Assembly: GCA_017354575.1 (NCBI GenBank)
Contig: JAFMQP010000236.1
Coordinates: 1-6,443 of the forward strand
Length of the DNA: 6,443 nt
Source of the DNA: Acidothermales bacterium
GTDB lineage: Bacteria; Actinomycetota; Actinomycetes; Streptosporangiales; WHST01
Reading direction: 5' to 3'
A program made the translations under genes and the position numbers. This document shows positions 1 to 5,685 of this stretch, piece by piece. The notes under the pieces were generated by a model, which ran no database searches, had not been told where the DNA came from, and saw only the letters and a list, made by a program, of their open reading frames with translations. Within the stretch, counting starts at the first letter, position 1. Each line of letters begins with the position of its first letter.

Positions 1-1070
1 GCATCGCCACACCGGTCCAGGACCGGCTGCACTTCGTCGCGTTCGACCTCACCACGGACAGCCGCGCGGAGCTCGTCGACCTGCTCCGCCAGTGGACGGC
101 GGCCGCCGCGCGGATGACCGCGGGCCACGCCGTCGGCTCGGGAGCCGAGCCGCGCGTCGCCGAGGCGCCGCCCGACGACACCGGCGAGGCCGTCGGCCTG
201 CCCTCGGCGCGGCTCACCCTCACCGTGGGCTTCGGCCCGTCGCTGTTCGAGCAGGACGGCAGGGACCGGTTCGGCCTCGCGAAGCGGCGGCCCGGGGCGC
301 TCGCCGAGCTGCCGCACTTCCGCGGCGACCAGCTCGACCCGGACCGCTGCGGCGGCGACATCGCCGTCCAGGCCTGCGCGGACGACCCGCAGGTGGCTGT
401 GCACGCGGTGCGCAACCTGGCGCGGATCGGCTTCGGCCGGGTCGGCGTGCGCTGGTCGCAGCTCGGTTTCGGCAAGACGTCCTCGACGACGCCCGGACAG
501 CAGACGCCGCGGAACCTGTTCGGCTTCAAGGACGGCACCGCCAACATCTCCGGCACGGACGAGGAGGCGTTGGCGCGGCACGTCTGGGTCGGCGACGAGG
601 GACCCGCGTGGCTGCGCGGCGGCTCGTACCTCGTGGCCCGGCGGATCCGGATGCACATCGAGACGTGGGACCGCTCGTCGCTGTCCGACCAGGAGACGAC
701 GATCGGCCGCACCAAGGGCGTCGGCGCCCCGCTCGGCGCGACCAAGGAGCGCGACCCCGTCCGGCCGAAGACGCTGCCGCCGACGTCGCACGTCGCGCTC
801 GCCCACCCGGACAGCAACGGCGGCGTCCGCATCCTGCGCCGCGGCTACTCGTTCGTCGACGGTGCCGACGGCCTCGGCCGGCTCGACGCGGGGCTGTTCT
901 TCATCGCGTACAACCGCGACCCGCGCACGCAGTTCGTGCCGCTGCAGACCAAGCTCGCCGGCCACGACGCGATGGCGGAGTACCTGCAGCACACCGGTTC
1001 CGGCGTCTACGCCGTCCCGCCGGGTGTGCGGGGGAAGAACGACTTCTGGGGCAGCGCACTGTTCGCCTGA
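1..1070 (+). CDS. efeB: Dyp-type haem peroxidase / deferrochelatase EfeB (5' end outside window)
   Basis: This is the C-terminal ~355 residues of a Dyp-type peroxidase of the EfeB group. The frame is open to the left edge (first full codon at 3), so the ATG at 114 is internal. What is seen: the N-proximal QDRLHFVAFDL stretch, the Dyp signature GFKDGTANI (522-548) with the distal catalytic Asp at 531-533, the proximal haem-ligand His in SHVALAHP (codon 789-791), the distal Arg in the RRGYS motif (837-842), and the family-typical end (GKNDFWGSALF). All key residues are present, so it should be active. Known of the family: EfeB binds haem b, is exported by the Tat system and works with EfeO and the EfeU permease in ferrous-iron uptake, or acts as a peroxidase. 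E. coli EfeB is about 420 residues, so roughly 60 residues including any Tat signal are missing off-window. The gene converges with maf. A non-transport Dyp peroxidase is the alternative. Confidence 0.93.
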   Translation, partial: IATPVQDRLHFVAFDLTTDSRAELVDLLRQWTAAAARMTAGHAVGSGAEPRVAEAPPDDTGEAVGLPSARLTLTVGFGPSLFEQDGRDRFGLAKRRPGALAELPHFRGDQLDPDRCGGDIAVQACADDPQVAVHAVRNLARIGFGRVGVRWSQLGFGKTSSTTPGQQTPRNLFGFKDGTANISGTDEEALARHVWVGDEGPAWLRGGSYLVARRIRMHIETWDRSSLSDQETTIGRTKGVGAPLGATKERDPVRPKTLPPTSHVALAHPDSNGGVRILRRGYSFVDGADGLGRLDAGLFFIAYNRDPRTQFVPLQTKLAGHDAMAEYLQHTGSGVYAVPPGVRGKNDFWGSALFA

Positions 1071-1109
1071 CGGTCAGTGGCCACTGACCGGCCGCCACAG
1101 GCCGGTCAG
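1071..1109. terminator. Perfect 20-bp palindrome plus overlapping hairpin at the efeB/maf convergent junction
   Basis: Bases 1071-1080 (CGGTCAGTGG) are followed directly by their exact reverse complement at 1081-1090. A second stem overlaps it: 1084-1093 (CTGACCGGCC) pairs with 1100-1109 across a 6-base loop. The middle arm can therefore pair to the left or to the right, but not both. The palindrome lies immediately after the efeB stop and covers the maf stop codon (1074-1076) and its last codons. A role as bidirectional terminator of the two convergent transcripts is inferred; there is no T-run on either side, as is common in actinobacteria. Confidence 0.6.
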
Positions 1110-1718
1110 CGCGACGCCGTGGGCCGCGAGCAGCCGTCGGAACGCGGGCAGCGACAGGCCGACCACGTTGGACCAGTCGCCCTCGATGCCCTCCACGAAC
1201 GGTCCGCCGAGGCCGCTGATGGTGAACGCGCCCGCCACCTGCTCCGGCTCCCCGGTGGCGGCGTACGCCTCGATCTCCTCCTCCGACGGCGTACCGAACG
1301 ACACCGTGGTGCGGACGACCGCGGCGTGCTCGACGCCGGACGCCGTCGCGACGACGCAGTGGCCGGTGACGAGCGTGCCGACCCGGCCGCGCATCCGCCG
1401 CCAGCGGCGTACCGCGTCGGCGGCGTCCGCGGCCTTGCCGAGCACCTCGCCGTCCAGCTCCAGCAGGGAGTCGCAGCCGACGACGAGGGCGTGCGCGCCG
1501 GCCAGCCGGTCCGCCACCGCGTGCGCCTTCGCCCGGGCGAGCACGGCGGTGAGTTCGTCCGCCGAGTCGGCCCGGTACGGCGTCTCGTCGACGCCGGACA
1601 CCACGACCTCGGGATTGAAGCCGGCGCCCCGCAGCAGGCCGAGCCGGCCGGCGGACGCGGAGGCCAGGACGAGGCGGAGCGCACCGGGACGAGCCGCGTC
1701 CGTGTCGGTTGTGATCAC
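1074..1718 (-). CDS. maf: Maf family nucleoside triphosphate pyrophosphatase
   Basis: A 214-residue Maf protein, the usual length. Maf enzymes hydrolyse non-canonical or modified nucleoside triphosphates to the monophosphate and pyrophosphate, cleaning the nucleotide pool; some members also affect septum formation. Motifs seen: LASASAGR at residues 18-25 (the S-x-S-x-x-R substrate loop), DETP at 44-47 with the acidic residue, AKAHAV at 63-68, GCDSLLELDG at 81-90 (counterpart of GADT, Asp83 catalytic) followed by GK at 94-95, TGH at 118-120, and the C-terminal GEPEQVAGAFTISGLGG and NVVGLSLP blocks. The substrate subclass (dTTP/UTP versus m7GTP) cannot be told. The start is GTG at 1716-1718: it has GGAG at 1728-1731, nine bases upstream, and no ATG fits. 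The open frame continues far upstream but there it is antisense to another gene. The neighbour relation to accD5-accE matches the classic actinobacterial order, although separated here. Confidence 0.95.
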   Translation of the reverse strand: MITTDTDAARPGALRLVLASASAGRLGLLRGAGFNPEVVVSGVDETPYRADSADELTAVLARAKAHAVADRLAGAHALVVGCDSLLELDGEVLGKAADAADAVRRWRRMRGRVGTLVTGHCVVATASGVEHAAVVRTTVSFGTPSEEEIEAYAATGEPEQVAGAFTISGLGGPFVEGIEGDWSNVVGLSLPAFRRLLAAHGVALTGLWRPVSGH

Positions 1719-1814
1719 TGTGTTGCGCTCCGTCGCTATGGTTTCGGTTCCCTGTACGAAGCTGGCAGTCTGCCGATGACTCCTCTGGAGCGGAACAGGC
1801 AGGGGGAGGTATTC
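1719..1814. promoter_or_regulatory. Divergent intergenic region between maf and the membrane-protein gene
   Basis: The 96 bases between the two divergent start codons must hold the promoters of both genes unless they are transcribed from further away. I see a TATGGT (1737-1742) that could be a plus-strand -10 element, but no convincing -35 box at the right distance, and no clear minus-strand promoter. An 8-bp perfect palindrome GTGATCAC (1711-1718) sits on the maf start codon itself. The promoter assignment is by position only. Confidence 0.35.
1804..1810 (+). promoter_or_regulatory. Strong ribosome binding site that sets the start of the membrane-protein gene
   Basis: GGGAGGT lies 5 bases (counted from GGAGG) before the GTG at 1815-1817. 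The in-frame ATG at 1776-1778 has no comparable site upstream. This decides for the GTG start and leaves a protein beginning with a short basic segment directly before its membrane helix. Confidence 0.75.
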
Positions 1815-2525
1815 GTGCCCGGACGACACTCCGCGCCGAGAACGGCGCGGGGCCGCCGGCCGCTTGTCGTCGTGCTGGCCGTGGTCGGCGCGATCGTCGT
1901 CCTCGTGGGCGGGGGCGCGGCATGGGCGTTCACGCGCGGGCCGCTCAGCTCGAGCCGTGCCGCCGCGATGACGACCGCGTCCCCCACGCACACCCCGGTA
2001 CCCGCTCCCATCCTGGACTGCAAGGAGTCCGTGCAGGCAGGTGACGCCGCCGTGGCCAAGGCCTACCAGTCGTACAACGACTGGTACGTGCACGTGAAGG
2101 CGCAGTGGGACCTCGACAAGGGCAAGATCACCGTTCCGCAGGCCAAGCACATCTGGGACGTGACGCACGCCCGCGGCAGCCTCGACGTCAACGCCGCCGA
2201 CGCGAGCCGGATCATCTACCAGCGCGAGCAGGACGCCTGCGGCAAGGTGCCCTCGAAGGTCCCCGCCAAGTACGCGTCCGCCGTCAAGAACTGCAAGTCC
2301 CGCGCCGGCCTCATCGACAAGACGATGACGGCGGGCATGCAGGTCGGCGACGAGTGGGCCGACCACGTGCTCAAGGAGCACCAGAAGCGCACCATCGACC
2401 CCTACGACTACCACCTGATGTGGGTCAAGGCCGTACGCAAGGCGCCGAAGGCGTTGAACGCCTTCAAGAAGGCCTACACGGACTACAAGAAGGCACCTGT
2501 CTGCCAGCTGCCGCGCTCGTCCTGA
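1815..2525 (+). CDS. Uncharacterised single-pass membrane protein with lysine-rich extracytoplasmic domain
   Basis: I do not recognise the family. The 236-residue protein begins with a short basic segment rich in Arg (residues 1-16), then one hydrophobic helix (about 17-39, VVVLAVVGAIVVLVGGG), then a Ser/Thr/Pro linker (about 44-65), then a domain of about 170 residues. By the positive-inside rule this gives N-in, domain-out. The domain is rich in Lys, His, Trp and Tyr, looks mainly helical, and has four Cys (69, 142, 160, 230) that could form two disulfides. Pro-rich gaps around 144-152 suggest helical hairpins. Codon use is as GC-rich as in the neighbours, so there is no sign of recent transfer. 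The gene stands alone: divergent from maf, convergent with accE, and between two parts of a normally contiguous cluster. An in-frame ATG at 1776 would add 13 residues but lacks a good ribosome binding site. An anchored or slowly cleaved lipid-free secreted protein is the alternative. No enzymatic motif is visible. Confidence 0.82.
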   Translation: MPGRHSAPRTARGRRPLVVVLAVVGAIVVLVGGGAAWAFTRGPLSSSRAAAMTTASPTHTPVPAPILDCKESVQAGDAAVAKAYQSYNDWYVHVKAQWDLDKGKITVPQAKHIWDVTHARGSLDVNAADASRIIYQREQDACGKVPSKVPAKYASAVKNCKSRAGLIDKTMTAGMQVGDEWADHVLKEHQKRTIDPYDYHLMWVKAVRKAPKALNAFKKAYTDYKKAPVCQLPRSS

Positions 2526-2567
2526 CGCCCTGCCGCCCGTTGTCCGTCGCGCTCCGGCCGGGGTCCA

Positions 2568-2591
2568 GTTGATCACGTTAACGTGATCAAC
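2568..2591. repeat. Perfect 24-bp palindrome (terminator hairpin or protein-binding site)
   Basis: The half-site GTTGATCACGTT (2568-2579) is followed with no gap by its exact reverse complement (2580-2591). As RNA it folds to a 10-bp stem with a UUAA loop, on either strand. It lies 42 bases after the stop of the membrane-protein gene, in a convergent spacer, which favours a bidirectional terminator, but no T-run follows. The AT-rich centre and perfect dyad also resemble an operator for a dimeric regulator such as a LacI or GntR family protein. The symmetry is seen; the role is inference. Confidence 0.7.
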
Positions 2592-2629
2592 CCTGGCTTC
2601 ACACGAGCGGCACAACGTGGGAAGCCAGG
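2592..2629. terminator. Second hairpin directly abutting the 24-bp palindrome
   Basis: CCTGGCTTC (2592-2600) pairs exactly with GAAGCCAGG (2621-2629). After one A/G mismatch, CACG (2602-2605) pairs with CGTG (2616-2619), leaving a 10-base loop. It starts at the base where the 24-bp palindrome ends, so the two form back-to-back hairpins. Placed between two convergent genes it probably serves transcription termination, mainly for the carboxylase operon reading leftwards. No T-run is present. Confidence 0.5.
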
Positions 2630-2654
2630 ATTCGTCGTGTGGAGCGCCGGAGCG

Positions 2655-2730
2655 GCCATGTGAAGTGCGGCCGCGCCATGCGAAGTCGGGCCGCGCCATG
2701 TGAAGTGCGGCCGCGCCATGTGAAGTGCAC
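2655..2730. repeat. Tandem repeat, four units of 20 bp
   Basis: The unit GCCATGTGAAGTGCGGCCGC occurs at 2655-2674 and 2695-2714 as exact copies, at 2675-2694 with three changes (unit positions 7, 13 and 14), and at 2715-2730 as a last copy that matches for its first 14 bases and then diverges. There is no spacer between units, and the 20-base period is not a multiple of three, so this is not a coding repeat. Each unit contains the palindrome GCGGCCGC, within the unit plus its flank. It begins 22 bases past the accE stop. There are no spacers of the CRISPR type. Confidence 0.9.
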
Positions 2731-2752
2731 TGGCGGCACGCCCGGCACGGCC

Positions 2753-2974
2753 TCAGCCAGGCCGGGTGGACGTGCGCCAGGCGTCCCGGCCGTGGGCGAG
2801 GCGGTGGCGCATGCGGGCGGCGGGGTCGGCCCAGCGCGAGCGTGGCGGACGCGGGGGCTCGCCGGCGGCCCGGCGGGCCGCGACCACGGTGACCAGGGCG
2901 GCCAGCTCCTCCGGGGACGGGTCGCCGCGGACGACGCGCAGCAGCGGACGGTCCGCCTCGGGCAGGTCGGTCAC
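2753..2974 (-). CDS. accE: Acyl-CoA carboxylase epsilon subunit
   Basis: A 73-residue protein with the layout of the actinobacterial AccE/PccE family: an N-terminal LLRVVRGDPSPEELAALVTV (residues 11-30) and, after a Pro/Arg-rich linker, a C-terminal block with a conserved Trp (48) and GRDAWRTS (62-69). Known of the family: the epsilon chain is not catalytic; it binds the beta hexamer and strengthens its contact with the biotinylated alpha chain, raising carboxylase activity. The start is GTG at 2972-2974. It overlaps the pccB stop in a GTGA arrangement (4 bases shared), which points to translational coupling and equal supply of the two subunits. Identification rests on the short N- and C-terminal motifs and on position behind the beta chain. 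Confidence 0.88.
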   Translation of the reverse strand: MTDLPEADRPLLRVVRGDPSPEELAALVTVVAARRAAGEPPRPPRSRWADPAARMRHRLAHGRDAWRTSTRPG

Positions 2975-4611
2975 AGCGGGATGTTCCCGTGCTTGCGGGT
3001 CGGCACGTTCTCCCGCTTGGTGCGTAGCGTCCGTAGCGCGCGGACGATCTGGCCGCGGGTCTGGTGCGGCGCGATCACGGCGTCGACGTAGCCGCGCTCG
3101 GCGGCGATGTACGGGTTGGCCAGGGTGTCCTCGTACTCGGCGATGAGCCGCGCGCGCAGCGCGTCGACGTCCTCGCCGGCCTCCGCCGCCTCGGCGATGC
3201 GGCCGCGGTGCAGGATGTTGACGGCCCCCTGCGCGCCCATCACGGCGATCTGCGCGGTCGGCCAGGCGAGGTTGAGGTCGGCGCCGAGGTGCTTGGACCC
3301 CATGACGTCGTACGCACCGCCGTACGCCTTGCGGGTGATGACGGTGACCTTCGGCACCGTCGCCTCGGCGTAGGCGTACAGCAGCTTGGCGCCGCGGCGG
3401 ATGATGCCGTTCCACTCCTGGTCGGTGCCGGGGAGGAAGCCGGGCACGTCGACGAACGTGAGCACCGGGACGTTGAACGCGTCGCAGCAGCGCACGAACC
3501 GGGCGGCCTTCTCGCTCGCGTCGATGTCGAGCGTGCCGGCGAGCTGCATCGGCTGGTTGGCGACGATGCCGACGCTGTGCCCCTCGACCCGGCCGAAGCC
3601 GACCACGATGTTCGGCGCGAACAGCGCCTGCACCTCGCAGAAGTCGCCGTCGTCGACGACGTGCTCGATGACCGTGTGCATGTCGTACGGCTGGTTCGCG
3701 GAGTCGGGCACCAGGGTGTCGAGCTCGCGGTCCTCGTCGGTCGGCTCCAGCGACGCCTCGGCGTCGTACGCCACCGCGTCGTCGAGGTTGTTGCTCGGCA
3801 GGAACGACAGCAGCGTCTTGACGTACTCGACGGCGTCCTGTTCGTCGGACGCCTGGTAGTGCGCGTTGCCGCTCCTCGTGTTGTGGGTGTGCGCGCCGCC
3901 GAGCTCCTCGAACCCGACGTCCTCGCCGGTGACCGTCTTGATGACGTCGGGGCCGGTGATGAACATGTGCGAGGTCTGGTCGACCATCACGGTGAAGTCG
4001 GTGATGGCGGGGGAGTAGACCGCGCCGCCCGCGCACGGCCCCATCACGAGGGAGATCTGCGGGATCACGCCGCTCGCCTGCACGTTGCGGTAGAAGATGT
4101 CGCCGTACAGGCCGAGGCTGACCACGCCCTCCTGGATGCGCGCGCCGCCTGAGTCGTTGATGCCGACGATGGGGCAGCCGGTCTTCAGCGCCATGTCCAT
4201 GACCTTGACGATCTTCTCGCCGAACACCTCGCCGAGGCTGCCGCCGAAGACGGTGAAGTCCTGCGCGAACACGCACACCGGCCGGCCGTCGACGGTGCCG
4301 TAGCCGGTGATGACGCCGTCGCCGTAGGGGCGGTTGTGCTGCTGGCCGAAGTTGGTGGAGCGGTGCCTGGCCAGCTCGTCCAGCTCGACGAACGAGCCCT
4401 CGTCGAGCAGCATCTCGATCCGCTCCCGTGCGGTCCTCTTGCCCTTCGCGTGCTGCTTCTCGACGGCCCGCCCGGACCCCGCGTGCACGGCCTCCTCGTG
4501 CCGCCGGGTGAGGTCGGCCAGCTTGCCCGCGGACGTGTGCACGTCCAGCCCGCCGGCGTCGGGCGGCTCGGTGGTACCGGGTGTCGGCGACTCGGACACG
4601 GGTTCGGCCAT
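2971..4611 (-). CDS. pccB: Propionyl/acyl-CoA carboxylase carboxyltransferase (beta) subunit
   Basis: A 546-residue biotin-dependent carboxyltransferase of the PccB/AccD5 type, full length for the family (about 520-550). It moves CO2 from biotin on the alpha chain to propionyl-CoA (or acetyl-CoA), giving methylmalonyl-CoA or malonyl-CoA for lipid and polyketide synthesis or propionate use; the enzyme is a cytoplasmic hexamer. Seen: two crotonase-like halves; SGGARIQEG (154-162) and GPCAGGAVYSPA (191-202) in the acyl-CoA half; FVDVPGFLPGTDQE (386-399) and GGAYDVMGSKHLGADLN (431-447) in the biotin half. Asp435 in AYDVM corresponds by motif to Asp422 of Streptomyces coelicolor PccB, the residue linked to propionyl-CoA preference, so propionyl-CoA is the likely main substrate. 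The ATG start (4609-4611) has only a weak GGA upstream. The first ~22 residues are Pro/Ser/Glu-rich and probably disordered. It is 21 bases behind the LacI-family gene and overlaps accE. Confidence 0.96.
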   Translation of the reverse strand: MAEPVSESPTPGTTEPPDAGGLDVHTSAGKLADLTRRHEEAVHAGSGRAVEKQHAKGKRTARERIEMLLDEGSFVELDELARHRSTNFGQQHNRPYGDGVITGYGTVDGRPVCVFAQDFTVFGGSLGEVFGEKIVKVMDMALKTGCPIVGINDSGGARIQEGVVSLGLYGDIFYRNVQASGVIPQISLVMGPCAGGAVYSPAITDFTVMVDQTSHMFITGPDVIKTVTGEDVGFEELGGAHTHNTRSGNAHYQASDEQDAVEYVKTLLSFLPSNNLDDAVAYDAEASLEPTDEDRELDTLVPDSANQPYDMHTVIEHVVDDGDFCEVQALFAPNIVVGFGRVEGHSVGIVANQPMQLAGTLDIDASEKAARFVRCCDAFNVPVLTFVDVPGFLPGTDQEWNGIIRRGAKLLYAYAEATVPKVTVITRKAYGGAYDVMGSKHLGADLNLAWPTAQIAVMGAQGAVNILHRGRIAEAAEAGEDVDALRARLIAEYEDTLANPYIAAERGYVDAVIAPHQTRGQIVRALRTLRTKRENVPTRKHGNIPL

Positions 4612-4632
4612 GCCGTCCAGCCTAGTCGCGGG

Positions 4633-5685
4633 CTATGACGCCGCCGGGGCGGTGGACTCGCGGACGACGAGCTCCGGGTCGAGCAGGATCTGCCGCCGGC
4701 CGACGTCCGCGCCGCGCAGCATGTCGAGCATCAGGTCGCCGCCGGTTGCGCCGATCTGGTAGTGCGGGATGTGCACGGTCGTGAGCGGGGGGCGGAACCG
4801 GTCGGCGAACGGGATGTCGTTGAACCCGACGACGGACACGTCCTGCGGGCACCGCAGCCCCGCCTCGTCGAGCGCGTCCAGGCAGCCGAGCGCCATCAGG
4901 TCGTTGCCGGCGACGATGGCGGTGAACGGCACGCCGCGGCCGATGAGGTCACGGCACACGCGTGCCCCCTCGGCCTCGGTGAACGCGTGGCTGCTGTCGA
5001 GCAGCTTGGGGTCGACGTCTGACCCGCGCTCGGACATGGCGGCGAGGAACCCCTGCTGCCGCCGCAGGCCGGTGGACAGCAGGTGCGGCCCGGACAGGTG
5101 CGCTATGCGCCGGTGGCCGAGCTCGATGAGGTGCGCGACGGCGAGCCGTGCGCCCCTGTCGTCGTCGACGGCGACCGCGGGCAGTGCGTTGTCGTCGGCG
5201 CGGCGGTTGACGAGCACCACCTTCGCGTCCGGTCCGACGACCTCGGTGATCAGCCGGTGGTCGCGTTGCGCCGTCGCGGCGATGAAGCCGTCGACCTGAC
5301 GGGCGAGCATCGCCTCGAACTGGATGCGCTCGCGGTCCGGGTCGTTGTCGGTGTTGGTGATGAGCAGGGTGTAGCCTGCGCGGTCGAGCCGGTCCTCGAT
5401 GCCGCGCACGATCGCCGCGAACAACGGGTTCATCAGGTCCGGGACGATGACGCCGACGGTGTGCGAGCGGTTCGTCTTCAGGCCGCGCGCGATCGGGTTC
5501 GGCCGGTACCGCAGCTGCTCGGCCGCCTCGAGGACGCGCCGCGCGGTGGCCTCGTTGACAAGCGGCCTGGTCTGCTCGTTGAGCGCCCTGGACGCCGTGC
5601 CCGGGTGGACGCCGGCCAGCCGGGCGACGTCGCGCAACGTCACCGCGCGCGAGGCTCCCGTATCCGGCTCACTCATGCCGCGCAT
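4633..5685 (-). CDS. LacI-family transcriptional regulator
   Basis: A LacI/GalR repressor of about 350 residues (normal length). Order of domains: helix-turn-helix at 16-36 (TLRDVARLAGVHPGTASRAL), hinge helix with the minor-groove Leu in ARGLKT (66-71), then a periplasmic-binding-like effector domain starting VGVIVPDLMNPLF, with DGF, AVAVDDDRGA, LGHRRIAHLSG and VVGFNDIPFADRFRPPLTTV blocks. The ligand is probably a sugar or similar small molecule but cannot be named. The recognition helix carries VHPGTASRALN, where His replaces the more usual Ser. The start is uncertain: ATG 5685 has GGCGG six bases upstream and is chosen; ATG 5676 (beginning MSEPDTG) could be leaderless, with a CATAAT box 7 bases before it; ATG 5703 has no ribosome binding site. 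The upstream LVIVD gene overlaps the start. Pairing with carboxylase genes downstream is unusual, and no operator is obvious nearby. Confidence 0.95.
   Translation of the reverse strand: MRGMSEPDTGASRAVTLRDVARLAGVHPGTASRALNEQTRPLVNEATARRVLEAAEQLRYRPNPIARGLKTNRSHTVGVIVPDLMNPLFAAIVRGIEDRLDRAGYTLLITNTDNDPDRERIQFEAMLARQVDGFIAATAQRDHRLITEVVGPDAKVVLVNRRADDNALPAVAVDDDRGARLAVAHLIELGHRRIAHLSGPHLLSTGLRRQQGFLAAMSERGSDVDPKLLDSSHAFTEAEGARVCRDLIGRGVPFTAIVAGNDLMALGCLDALDEAGLRCPQDVSVVGFNDIPFADRFRPPLTTVHIPHYQIGATGGDLMLDMLRGADVGRRQILLDPELVVRESTAPAAS

Noticed and set aside
1077..1814. Plus-strand frame extending the membrane protein upstream through maf
   Set aside because: It is antisense to maf, with low-complexity Arg/Gly/Ala translation and no start signal; the GTG at 1815 has a strong ribosome binding site.
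2568..2629. Insertion-sequence end or attachment site
   Set aside because: The inverted repeats are adjacent rather than flanking a gene; there is no transposase or integrase, no target duplication, and no tRNA gene nearby.
1719..2699. Minus-strand open frame extending maf upstream to a 541-residue protein
   Set aside because: The extra part is antisense to the membrane-protein gene and crosses its 3' spacer and tandem repeats. The Maf homology begins just after the GTG at 1718, which has its own ribosome binding site. Long antisense frames are common at this GC content.
2655..2730. CRISPR array
   Set aside because: Units are only 20 bp and directly joined, with no unique spacers and no cas genes in the window.
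2639..3146. Plus-strand open frames over the tandem repeats and accE
   Set aside because: Translations are Arg/Gly/Ala-rich, the repeat period is not a multiple of three, and the frames are antisense to accE and pccB, which have recognisable motifs.
3064..4152. Plus-strand 362-residue open frame opposite pccB
   Set aside because: It is a mirror frame of a strongly conserved carboxyltransferase gene, rich in Val/Asp/Arg/Gly as expected from antisense reading, with no domain motif.
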